The notes beneath the pieces were generated by a model that was not told the DNA's origin, searched no databases, and saw nothing but the letters and a program-made list of their open reading frames with translations. 17,314 nt of DNA from RPQK01 sp041946865 (GTDB lineage Bacteria > Acidobacteriota > UBA6911 > RPQK01): the NCBI GenBank assembly GCA_041946865.1, contig JBHGBF010000103.1:1-17314 (forward strand). The letters are read 5' to 3'. The position numbers and the translations under genes are program-made. Below are positions 1 to 6,102 of this stretch, piece by piece (position 1 is the first letter of the stretch; every line of letters begins with the position of its first letter).

Positions 1-11
1 ACACCAAATTA

Positions 12-69
12 CCCAGGGTAGCTGAAAAGCGCTACCCTGGGCTGTCATGCTTCACGCTGAAAGCGTGAA
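12..69. repeat. REP-like doublet of two perfect hairpins
   Basis: The first hairpin pairs CCCAGGGTAGC (12-22) with GCTACCCTGGG (31-41) around an 8-nt loop. Ten bases later TTCACGC (51-57) pairs with GCGTGAA (63-69) around a 5-nt loop. Two perfect stems side by side in intergenic DNA are typical of REP/BIME-type elements. Membership in a multi-copy family is inference, because only one copy is visible here. There is no T-tract that would make either stem a standard intrinsic terminator. Confidence 0.55.
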
Positions 70-89
70 ACGTTCACACATCTGTTTAT

Positions 90-244
90 TTTCGCCAAAG
101 TCCAGGGGTCAACACTGTTGACCTAAGGGGTTTTGCCCGCGGAGGGGAGCCCGCTTTTTGTCCCGATTCCTGGACTTTGGCGAAAGCAGGCCCTTATTTT
201 GGCGCTTATGCTCCGGAGCAAGCGGAAACGTTAAGTCAACAGTG
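90..244. repeat. Nested inverted-repeat element
   Basis: The outer arms TTTCGCCAAAGTCCAGG (90-106) and its perfect complement (169-185) enclose a second palindrome, GGTCAAC-ACT-GTTGACC (107-123). A third pairing joins CACTGTTGAC (113-122) with GTCAACAGTG (235-244), so the middle segment can fold in two mutually exclusive ways. Repeats of this kind are often small non-autonomous mobile elements or dispersed structural repeats. No transposase and no clear target-site duplication is visible. Confidence 0.55.
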
Positions 245-300
245 GTGGGATTAGGGTGGTGACTCTTATTTCGTGCCTGACCGCGCGCGTACGCGCCTTT

Positions 301-308
301 TGTAGGAC
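301..308 (+). promoter_or_regulatory. TGTAGGAC motif upstream of the first transferase
   Basis: TGTAGGAC lies about 200 bp before the first transferase start. The same core recurs upstream of the second transferase and the small downstream gene. It is a candidate operator for the nearby NarL-type regulator. That assignment is inferred only from recurrence and position. Confidence 0.3.
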
Positions 309-461
309 GACTTCCCAACTAAACGCGAGAGTCAATCTGACAGGAGAAACAGTGTTGAGCCGATAGGCACCGGGGTCGCTTTTCCTCCATGATCGATGAC
401 AATAAGAGTGGCATTAGCTCAGCAGTAGATCACTGTGCCCAGTCTAAGAGGTGAGTGGCGA

Positions 462-490
462 CTCGGAGGGGCAAGAAAGGCCCCTCCGAG
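462..490 (+). promoter_or_regulatory. Perfect 11-bp hairpin in the leader of the first transferase
   Basis: CTCGGAGGGGC (462-472) pairs perfectly with GCCCCTCCGAG (480-490) around the loop AAGAAAG. It ends about 8 nt before a G-rich stretch (499-503) that could serve as the ribosome binding site of the gene starting at 513. No T-tract follows, so it is not a classic terminator on the + strand. It could stabilise the leader or affect translation, but this is only a structural observation. Confidence 0.4.
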
Positions 491-512
491 GAGCGTGTGG
501 GGGTAACGCTTG

Positions 513-1451
513 ATGCTGTCACGGGGGAATCGGAAGGAACGCCGGTGGGGTGTGGTTCTCGCCACGGGAGAAAGCCAGAGAGTGCGCAGGCTGGCTCTGC
601 GGGTCTTTGGCCGCGGCCGACCTGGTCAATATTGTCCGGCCACTGGCGGCGCCACTCCGATTGAGCATACCGTCCGCCAGGCTGCCTGCCTGGTTGCGCC
701 TGAACGAATCCTCACGGTCATCGGCAACGGCCACAGCGTCTACCTCAATCCGGAAGTAAAACTGCCGGGTCGGATCCTTGAAGAGCCCGCGAACCGGGGC
801 ACCGGCGCCTGCATTATGCTGCCGTTAGTGTACGTCCTGGCCGAGGACCCGGAAGGAACGGTCCTGATTCTCCCCTCTGATCACTATTTGATTTCCGATG
901 AGCAGTTTGTTTTGAATCTGGAGCGGGCGGCTCATCTGGCTGAATGCCTCTCCAACCGCCTGGTAGTTTTGGGCGTGGCTCCGACACGCCCACAAGCCGA
1001 TTTCGGCTGGGTCGAGGCCGGGCCTTTTCTCGAAGGTATGGCCGGGTTTGGCGCAAGGTCGGTCAAGAAGTTCTACGAAAAGCCGAGCCACGAGGAAGCG
1101 GAGGGTTTTCTCCAGCGCGGGTACTTCTGGAATACGAGAGTCATGGCGGTGAAGGCCCGGGTGTTGTGGACGATCGGGCAGCAGCTGTTTCCCACCATTA
1201 TAAAGCGATTCGAAAACCTGCTGGACCTCCTCAAGCTGATCAAGAGCGGCAACGCCAGCCCAGATCTGGAAGAGCTCGCTCTGCGCGACGTGTACCGCGG
1301 GCTGGAAACCTCGAATTTTTCCCGCAGGGTGCTGCAAGCTCCGGAGTGGATCACTCTCCTGCCGATGGCCGATCTCACCTCGGCCGGCTGGGGGCATGAC
1401 GGCCGAGTCGCGGGAAGTGATCTGCGGTCATCGAACCTCCGCCTGGCCTAG
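513..1451 (+). CDS. Mannose-1-phosphate guanylyltransferase-like protein, divergent paralog
   Basis: This is a nucleotidyltransferase-fold protein of about 312 residues, homologous along its whole length to the gene at 2473-3456. Active members of the family join mannose-1-phosphate and GTP to give GDP-mannose. Much of the sugar-nucleotide pocket is conserved: PANRGTGA, PSDHYL, FGWVE, the YEKPS stretch, YFWNTRVM, and the C-terminal NFSRRVLQ and GWGHDGR. The N-terminal signature is eroded. The paralog has SGGEGERL and RPKQY, while this protein has ATGESQRV and RPGQY, so a glycine of the phosphate loop and the usually essential lysine are replaced with no change in spacing. ATG 513 was chosen; TTG 510 immediately precedes it. 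The frame is open to the end, so this is a divergent or catalytically impaired copy rather than an obvious frameshift pseudogene. A regulatory or altered-substrate role is possible. Confidence 0.75.
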   Translation: MLSRGNRKERRWGVVLATGESQRVRRLALRVFGRGRPGQYCPATGGATPIEHTVRQAACLVAPERILTVIGNGHSVYLNPEVKLPGRILEEPANRGTGACIMLPLVYVLAEDPEGTVLILPSDHYLISDEQFVLNLERAAHLAECLSNRLVVLGVAPTRPQADFGWVEAGPFLEGMAGFGARSVKKFYEKPSHEEAEGFLQRGYFWNTRVMAVKARVLWTIGQQLFPTIIKRFENLLDLLKLIKSGNASPDLEELALRDVYRGLETSNFSRRVLQAPEWITLLPMADLTSAGWGHDGRVAGSDLRSSNLRLA

Positions 1452-1519
1452 GTCCAAGCCCCTGCTTCTGCTTGGCTATTCATGCTCGGTTTACGTGTCG
1501 AACGCCTCCCCTTTCTTTT

Positions 1520-1549
1520 TTTACTTGCACTCCGGAAAAGCCGTATACT
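1520..1549 (+). promoter_or_regulatory. Candidate promoter of the response regulator gene
   Basis: TTTACT (1520-1525) and TATACT (1544-1549) are spaced 18 bp apart and resemble a sigma-70-type promoter with a good -10 box. Transcription would begin near 1556. That falls after the upstream GTG at 1552 and before ATG 1567, which supports the ATG as the start of the regulator. Matched by eye only. Confidence 0.4.
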
Positions 1550-1566
1550 AAGTGGCGATAAAACTA

Positions 1567-2199
1567 ATGATCAAAATACTCGTCGCCGATGACCATGCGG
1601 TAGTAAGGGAGGGGTTGAAGCGTATTATTGCCGAGACCGCCGACCTGGTAGTCGCCGGGGAGGCGAGTAATGGCCAGGAGGTCTTGGAGAAAGTCCAGAA
1701 CGGGCATTGGGACGTGGTTCTGCTCGACATTTCCATGCCCGGTCGCGGCGGACTCGATGTGCTCCGACAGCTTAAAGGGGAAAAGCCCAAGCTGCCGGTC
1801 CTGGTCCTAAGCATGCACTCCGAGGATCAGTATGCCGTCAGGGTGCTGAAGGCGGGCGCCGCCGGTTACCTCACCAAGGACAGTGCTCCCGAGCAGCTCG
1901 TCAACGCCATTCGCCGCGTCATCCGAGGGCGAAAGTACATCAGCCCCTCGGTTGCCGAGAAACTGGCCTTCGATCTGGAGATCGACTTCAAGGAAGCGCT
2001 TCACGAGAACTTGTCGGACCGGGAGTACCAGGTCCTATGCATGATCGCCTCGGGCAAGACTGTGACGGAAATCGCGGAACGTCTGGCTCTGAGCGTGAAA
2101 ACCATCAGCACGTACCGGACTCGGATTCTGGAGAAGATGAAAATGACGAACAACGCCGAGTTGATCCGCTACGCCATCAAACAAGGCCTGGTCGAGTAA
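1567..2199 (+). CDS. NarL/LuxR-family response regulator
   Basis: This is a two-domain transcription regulator of 210 residues, the usual family length. The N-terminal receiver domain (about 1-120) has the acidic pair D8-D9, the phosphate-accepting D54 in LLDISMPG, a switch Ser at 82 (VLSMHSED) and K104 in YLTKDS, so it looks phosphorylatable. The C-terminal LuxR-type helix-turn-helix (about 143-206) contains LSDREYQVL, SGKTVTEIAERL and SVKTISTYRTRILEKM. ATG 1567 gives the family-typical start MIKILVADDH; an in-frame GTG at 1552 is the alternative. No sensor kinase is present in the window, so the gene is an orphan here. It lies between two sugar-nucleotide transferase genes, with recurring TGTAGGA motifs in the flanking spacers, so local control of these genes is plausible. 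Confidence 0.93.
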   Translation: MIKILVADDHAVVREGLKRIIAETADLVVAGEASNGQEVLEKVQNGHWDVVLLDISMPGRGGLDVLRQLKGEKPKLPVLVLSMHSEDQYAVRVLKAGAAGYLTKDSAPEQLVNAIRRVIRGRKYISPSVAEKLAFDLEIDFKEALHENLSDREYQVLCMIASGKTVTEIAERLALSVKTISTYRTRILEKMKMTNNAELIRYAIKQGLVE

Positions 2200-2235
2200 C
2201 TCGACGACCTGCTTGTACTTCCGGCCCCCGGCGGC

Positions 2236-2267
2236 TTTCCTACAGGGTCACTGCGCCTTTTCCTACA
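2236..2267 (-). promoter_or_regulatory. Direct repeat TTTCCTACA x2, inverse of the TGTAGGA motif
   Basis: TTTCCTACA occurs at 2236-2244 and again at 2259-2267, 23 bp apart. It is the reverse complement of TGTAGGAAA, the same core found at 301, 2417 and 3460. The pair lies between the regulator and the second transferase, where a binding site for the regulator could sit. Two sites spaced about two helical turns apart would suit cooperative dimers. The function is inferred. Confidence 0.35.
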
Positions 2268-2413
2268 CAAAAATTGGGTAGTGGACGATACTCTCTTCCC
2301 GAGCGAAAATCCGACACTAGTGCCCGCAGTTCAGAACCGGCGGCCCGCTCTCTCAGTTTCAGCGGCCCTCTCAAGGCAGCCGACTTAGAAGTTCCGAACA
2401 TGGCGCAGTTTCC

Positions 2414-2425
2414 GTGTGTAGGACA
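2414..2425 (+). promoter_or_regulatory. GTGTGTAGGACA motif upstream of the second transferase
   Basis: This 12-mer is identical to one at 3457-3468. It ends about 47 bp before ATG 2473 and is followed by an inverted partial copy, CCCTACG (2440-2446). Position and recurrence make it a candidate operator or promoter element. Confidence 0.4.
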
Positions 2426-2472
2426 GGAAATGACTTCTGCCCTACGCAGAAGCAGTGTGCAAGGAGGAAGCC

Positions 2473-3456
2473 ATGGAAAGGCACGGAGAAAGAGGCTCAA
2501 TCGGAAAGAAGAGATGGGCGATCGTGTTGTCCGGTGGAGAGGGCGAACGTCTCCGCGCAATGACCGAGCGATGGCTCGGCACCCATCGACCCAAGCAATA
2601 CTGCACGTTTGTGGGCTCTCGCACGATGCTGGAGCACACCTTGGACCGGGCGGTGCAGCTTGTAGGATCCGACCGGGTGGTGACGGTAATCGGCCGCGGC
2701 CATCGGGCCTTTGTCGATGAATCGACCATGGCTGGTAAAGTCATCGAGCAGCCGGTCAACCTGGACACCGCTCCGGGGATTCTTCTCGGCATGGCGTATG
2801 TGGAGGGGCATGAACCCGGCGCCACCGCCTTCATCTTCCCCTCGGATCATTTCATTTCACCCGAAGAGAGGTTCCTGCAACACGCTGATCGTGCGGCCCT
2901 TTTGGCCGAGCGCTTGCCCGACAGGCTGGTCTTGCTCGGGGCCTATCCCGACCGACCGGAAACGGAATTCGGCTGGATCGAGCCTGGCGTGAGCGCCGGA
3001 TCGTGGAGCTGGAGCTCCCGGCAGGTTGCGCATGAGGTCATCAGTTTCCGCGAGAAACCCACTGCCACGGATGCGGTCGATTGCTTCGCTCGCGGTTTTC
3101 TGTGGAACACGATGATCATGGCCGCCGGACTCCCGCTTCTCCGCAATCTGGCCCACACCTACTTGCCGCACATCGCTTGCCGCTTCGAGAAGATCCGGCG
3201 GTTTTGGGCCACGAAGTCGCCGGCAGCCAAGGATTTCGCGGAACAGGAAGCCCTGACCATGATCGAGGCGTATCAGGGATTGCCGCGAGCCAATTTTTCG
3301 CAGTCGGTCCTGCAGCGCTGTCCCCAGGCGACCGTTGTCCTTCCTATGGGGGACGTCGAATGGAGCGATTGGGGAAAGCCGGAACGTATCGGGGAGACGC
3401 TGCAACGGCTGTCGAAAACAGCCGTTGTCCCGCTTGAGTATCTGACCGTCGGCTAG
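2473..3456 (+). CDS. Mannose-1-phosphate guanylyltransferase-like nucleotidyltransferase
   Basis: This protein of 327 residues is predicted to form a nucleoside-diphosphate sugar, by family most likely GDP-mannose from mannose-1-phosphate and GTP, in the cytoplasm. The N-terminal signature is intact: AIVLSGGEGERL with the downstream RPKQY lysine. Other nucleotidyltransferase landmarks are EQPVNLDTAPG, PSDHFISPE, FGWIEPG, FREKPT and FLWNTMIMA. A C-terminal stretch, NFSQSVLQRCPQATVVLPM followed by WSDWGKPERI, matches the paralog at 513-1451. It is shorter than the bifunctional ManC/AlgA enzymes and lacks their isomerase domain. The start is ATG 2473 because AAGGAGG (2461-2467) lies 5 nt upstream. 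GDP-mannose supply for surface polysaccharide is the likely role. The exact nucleotide and sugar cannot be proven from sequence. Confidence 0.85.
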   Translation: MERHGERGSIGKKRWAIVLSGGEGERLRAMTERWLGTHRPKQYCTFVGSRTMLEHTLDRAVQLVGSDRVVTVIGRGHRAFVDESTMAGKVIEQPVNLDTAPGILLGMAYVEGHEPGATAFIFPSDHFISPEERFLQHADRAALLAERLPDRLVLLGAYPDRPETEFGWIEPGVSAGSWSWSSRQVAHEVISFREKPTATDAVDCFARGFLWNTMIMAAGLPLLRNLAHTYLPHIACRFEKIRRFWATKSPAAKDFAEQEALTMIEAYQGLPRANFSQSVLQRCPQATVVLPMGDVEWSDWGKPERIGETLQRLSKTAVVPLEYLTVG

Positions 3457-3468
3457 GTGTGTAGGACA
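3457..3468 (+). promoter_or_regulatory. GTGTGTAGGACA motif upstream of the small unknown gene
   Basis: This is an exact 12-bp repeat of the element at 2414-2425. It begins immediately after the TAG of the second transferase and lies about 140 bp before GTG 3609. It is a candidate operator of the same putative regulon. Confidence 0.4.
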
Positions 3469-3608
3469 AAAGTCGACCGGGTAGCGGGTATCGTCTGACA
3501 AAACAAAAAGCTCTTAACCGATACATGCTAACCGGTTGCGTCACATAAGATCGAGGGCGAACTTAAGCAGCGAAAAGAGCAATCGGGATCGACCGGAGGA
3601 GGTAGAAA

Positions 3609-3989
3609 GTGGACGCCAACCTCGTTTACTCAATCAAGAAGGATGATGGACTAAAGAACGGAAGACTCATCAGCGAGGGTCTGTATCCCCAGACCAAGAA
3701 GTCCGATTCCTCCGTGCGGAACCTCGCACTGGCAATACTGCTGCAGGCGTTCCGTGATGTCATAGCACCCAGGAAGTCATCGAACAAAGAATGGGCCCTC
3801 TGGCGGAAAGACGCCATGGACTGGTTTTTCGCGAGTGAATGCTACCCGGGAAGTTTCTTCTGGGTTTGTGAGATTCTGCAGATGAACTCCGAAGAACTGC
3901 GGGTCTGGCTGCGAACCTACAAGCGCAGCAACCGCACAAACAAGAAGGAAATGGTCAAGCGCCTGATCCGTTTCCAGATCCCGCACTAG
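3609..3989 (+). CDS. Small conserved-looking protein of unknown function
   Basis: I cannot assign a function to this protein of 126 residues. A strong ribosome binding site, GGAGGAGGT (3595-3603), lies 5 nt before the GTG start, which supports real translation. There is no signal peptide or membrane segment. The middle contains an aromatic-rich block (DAMDWFFASE, then FFWVCEILQM, residues about 69-93). It is followed by an acidic/hydrophobic turn (SEELRVWL) and a very basic tail with KRSNRTNKKEMVKRL. From memory, small proteins with a similar WF-x-WVCE-x-L layout exist in Deltaproteobacteria and Acidobacteriota without a described role; that recollection is unverified. The basic tail could bind nucleic acid. 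The gene shares the TGTAGGACA upstream motif with the transferases and may be co-regulated with them. Confidence 0.75.
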   Translation: MDANLVYSIKKDDGLKNGRLISEGLYPQTKKSDSSVRNLALAILLQAFRDVIAPRKSSNKEWALWRKDAMDWFFASECYPGSFFWVCEILQMNSEELRVWLRTYKRSNRTNKKEMVKRLIRFQIPH

Positions 3990-4006
3990 GCAGATCCAGG
4001 GCTCGC

Positions 4007-4043
4007 AGGTCCAAAGGTTGGCAAGCCCCCGGCCTTTGGACCT
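4007..4043. terminator. Bidirectional terminator-like hairpin between convergent genes
   Basis: AGGTCCAAAGG (4007-4017) pairs perfectly with CCTTTGGACCT (4033-4043) around a 15-nt loop. It sits between two convergent genes, ending at 3989 (+) and 4081 (-), where a shared terminator is expected. T-tracts are weak on both sides, so termination may be imperfect. Confidence 0.55.
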
Positions 4044-4080
4044 CTTGATGTTTGGCTGCCCGAAACGTCGGTACCCCTCC

Positions 4081-4737
4081 TCAGTGAAACCGTTCGCCCC
4101 CTTTTCCCTCGCTCAAGTGTGACGTTTCCCCGCATAGATTGAGTCGCCACGCCTCGTTTCCATGCTCGAGCCTGAACAGGCTGCAGTAATGAATGGCCCC
4201 CAGGGTCTTCTCCAGCTCCGCGAAGCTTTGCCCGAGCAAACCAAAAAGGCTGCCGTAGACCGTGGCGCCGTGTCCGACATAGAGAAGCGTCCCCTTGTAC
4301 TTGCCGGCGATCTTGGTGGCCGCCTCCGCCGTCCGGCGCAAAACCGTCTCTCCGTCTTCGGGATATGCCGGACGGACTTGAGGCGAGTAGTCGGCGGCTA
4401 CGGCTGGAAACTCCTGAATCAGGGCTTCAAGAGTCAGGATTTTCGGGGAACTGGGAAACCAGTCGGGATTCAGCCACTCGGAAAAGCCCGGTTCAACGTG
4501 AATCGGGAGACCCACGCGTGCGGCGACGCTCGCAGCTGTCTGCAAGCATCGGAGGAACGGCGAGGAAAAGATAGCCGTTATGCCTTCCCGCTCCAGGCGG
4601 TCGGCGAGCTGCCCGGCTTGGGCCAGGCCTTTGGCGGACAGCGGCGGATCATGACGGCGCTCAGCCGTCTTGTGCCATTCCGGATCGACAAAATCCTGCC
4701 TGCTGCCGTGCCGAGTGAGCCAGATCACGTCGGCCAT
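4081..4737 (-). CDS. Histidine phosphatase family protein (phosphoglycerate mutase-like)
   Basis: This 218-residue protein belongs to the histidine phosphatase superfamily, which forms a phosphohistidine intermediate. The catalytic motif is R9-H10-G11 (LTRHGSRQDF), and the further pocket residues are R63 (SPFLRCLQTA), E87 (FSEWLN) and H156 (YVGHGATV). The stretch HDPPLSAKGLAQA resembles the Sts/UBASH3-like branch more than glycolytic phosphoglycerate mutase, which would carry longer insertions, so a broad-specificity phosphatase is more likely. No signal peptide is seen, suggesting a cytoplasmic protein. It lies in the same direction as the respiratory operon, 67 bp beyond its last gene, but a strong hairpin sits in between, so it is probably expressed at least partly on its own. 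The substrate cannot be predicted. Confidence 0.88.
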   Translation of the reverse strand: MADVIWLTRHGSRQDFVDPEWHKTAERRHDPPLSAKGLAQAGQLADRLEREGITAIFSSPFLRCLQTAASVAARVGLPIHVEPGFSEWLNPDWFPSSPKILTLEALIQEFPAVAADYSPQVRPAYPEDGETVLRRTAEAATKIAGKYKGTLLYVGHGATVYGSLFGLLGQSFAELEKTLGAIHYCSLFRLEHGNEAWRLNLCGETSHLSEGKGGERFH

Positions 4738-4759
4738 AGTTCATAGTATCCGAAAAGGC

Positions 4760-4819
4760 TGCCGGCCGCAGACCGCGCGCCGCGGCTCTGGTGCCGCCTT
4801 TCGGTCAGCGGCCGGCAGG
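4760..4819 (-). terminator. Long hairpin ending the respiratory operon
   Basis: On the - strand CTGCCGGCCGC (4819-4809) pairs with GCGGCCGGCAG (4770-4760). After one mismatch the stem continues with GACCG/CGGTC, giving about 17 bp with one mispair. It is followed by CCTTTTCGG, a short T-run. The stop codon of the last oxidase gene (4805-4807) lies inside the stem. It fits an intrinsic terminator, or an mRNA 3'-end stabiliser that also lowers readthrough into the phosphatase gene. Confidence 0.6.
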
Positions 4820-6100
4820 CTGGAGGAGGTGCTCGACGAGTTGTTGCAGTTCGTCCTTGGGGATTTCCTGGGGGGGCATGGCCGGGTAGTCGGCCCGTTT
4901 GCGTCCGGGCTTCAGGATCCAGCCGATCAGGGCCTGGGGATTGCCTCGATAGGCGGCCAGGGCCTCAATCAGGGCCGGGCCGACCAGCCGCCGCTCGAAG
5001 GCGTGACAACTGGCGCAGCGGCGGGTAAAGACGAGGCTCCCCGGGCTGGCTGGAATCCCTCCCAAACCGCCCGGCATGAGCAGGTAATCCTGTGCCGCCG
5101 CAACTTGTGCCTGGTACGCGGCAGTCTTCGCCGTGACTGCCGCCCGATGCGGGGCAACAGCAGTCTCGCGAACGTCGTGCCTGGCCCAGACCATGAGGGC
5201 AACCACGATTGACAGGACGGCCACGACGCGCGTCAGGCGCCGTCCCGGCTGCTCCGCGGTCATTTCATGCCACATCCACCAGAGCGCGAACGGCACGAGA
5301 GCCAGCACTGCGGCGAGAGTCACTATCAGCCGCACGGAAATCACGTGAGCGGGAAGGGTAAAGAACAACAGCAAACCGAAGAGTATCTGTGCTGCGGTGG
5401 CCGCAAGCGCAATCCCGTAAAAAGTCCTGGTTACCTCGTGGATTTGAAGGCTGCCGAGATCGAGGCTCTCCGGCTTGCGGCGGAAATAGTAAACGAAGAA
5501 CAAGGCGGTCAGCGTCAGGCTTGCCATGAGGAAATGAAAATACCGAGGGAAAACATTCGGCAACCGTACGGCATCCCAGAACGACCGGATTTCCCTCCAA
5601 TGCTCGGGGTAGAGCATCAGATTGATGTTGGCCAGGAAAATCAAGGGGAGGGAGAGGAACAGTGCACAGGCCACACCCATCAGCGCGAGATGTACGCCCT
5701 TACTCTCATGAAGCGCGTCCCACGAGTACTTGTGGGCGTAAGTGAACAGGAAGGCGAGGATGACCAAGGGAATGACGAGCAGCCACGCGGTACCGAGCAA
5801 AGTGCTTGATGAGTAGAATTGTGCCGTGTACAAGACACTGATCGTCAACAGCGGGGCCACACCAAGTACCACCGCCAGCGATTTATTGACGGTTATCGTA
5901 GCGGCGATGGCGTGACTGACTCTGTCCCATTCCTTCTTTTTGAGCCCTTTAATTTCGGTCCAGAGCACCAGGAGGGAACTGCCCACCATCAGGTTTACGA
6001 ACAGGATGTGCAGCAGGAATGAGACGAGCAACAGCGCGACCAGCAGCCAGACAGGCGCTGGAAGCGGCAGGAGCACATCTTTCGGGACGATCGTGTCCAT
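4805..6100 (-). CDS. CydA-superfamily membrane protein with C-terminal haem c domain (second copy)
   Basis: This protein of 431 residues has about eight membrane helices (within 15-306) and a C-terminal cytochrome c domain with one CxxCH (CASCH, 362-366) and a likely Met ligand at 408 in YPAMPP. Helix 1, LLHILFVNLMVG, aligns residue by residue with the CydA helix MYHFLFVPLTLG of E. coli cytochrome bd, so H31 corresponds to the conserved haem-ligand His19. RYFHFLMASLTL (H189) resembles the CydA helix with His186. The helix that carries the paired glutamates in CydA has none here (AWLLVIPLVILAFLF), and the quinol-site GRQPW motif is absent. ATG 6100 was chosen because GGGAGGAAC lies just upstream; 58 further in-frame codons upstream overlap the neighbouring gene and are not family-like. 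It starts 2 nt after the preceding gene. It is likely the non-catalytic or electron-entry partner of a cytochrome c-dependent bd-like oxidase. Confidence 0.8.
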   Translation of the reverse strand: MDTIVPKDVLLPLPAPVWLLVALLLVSFLLHILFVNLMVGSSLLVLWTEIKGLKKKEWDRVSHAIAATITVNKSLAVVLGVAPLLTISVLYTAQFYSSSTLLGTAWLLVIPLVILAFLFTYAHKYSWDALHESKGVHLALMGVACALFLSLPLIFLANINLMLYPEHWREIRSFWDAVRLPNVFPRYFHFLMASLTLTALFFVYYFRRKPESLDLGSLQIHEVTRTFYGIALAATAAQILFGLLLFFTLPAHVISVRLIVTLAAVLALVPFALWWMWHEMTAEQPGRRLTRVVAVLSIVVALMVWARHDVRETAVAPHRAAVTAKTAAYQAQVAAAQDYLLMPGGLGGIPASPGSLVFTRRCASCHAFERRLVGPALIEALAAYRGNPQALIGWILKPGRKRADYPAMPPQEIPKDELQQLVEHLLQPAGR

Positions 6101-6102
6101 GT

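Larger units (their letters stand above)
1..512. other. Non-coding left region filled with palindromic repeats
   Basis: I see no convincing gene before the first transferase. The region contains two adjacent small hairpins (12-41 and 51-69), a large nested inverted-repeat element (90-244), one copy of the TGTAGGAC motif (301-308) and a GC-rich hairpin just before the first gene (462-490). A 69-codon frame on the - strand (109-318) is open, but it is rich in Lys, Arg, Pro and Asn and runs through the palindromes, so it is probably a fortuitous reading of a dispersed repeat. No ribosome binding site or known domain supports it. Confidence 0.6.

Noticed and set aside
109..318. 69-codon open frame on the - strand
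   Set aside because: It passes through the nested palindromes, has no ribosome binding site and an unnatural-looking Lys/Arg/Asn/Pro composition; more likely a translated dispersed repeat.
411..455. tRNA-like D-arm (TTAGCTCAGCAGTAGATC)
   Set aside because: No anticodon stem, T-arm with GGTTCGA or matching acceptor stem follows, so this is a chance resemblance.
1454..1475. Hairpin CCAAGC/GCTTGG after the first transferase
   Set aside because: Only a 6-bp stem with a 10-nt loop and no T-tract; too weak to call a terminator.
1525..1549. TTGCAC as the -35 box of the regulator promoter
   Set aside because: It would leave only 13 bp to TATACT, too short; TTTACT at 18 bp fits better.
2191..2205. 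Perfect GTCGAG-TAA-CTCGAC palindrome around the regulator stop codon
   Set aside because: The 6-bp stem with a 3-nt loop lacks a T-tract and may be chance; noted only because the stop codon is exactly the loop.
4081..4737. Glycolytic phosphoglycerate mutase
   Set aside because: The RHG and GHG motifs are right, but the size and the HDPPLSAKG stretch fit the broad-specificity/Sts-like histidine phosphatases better.
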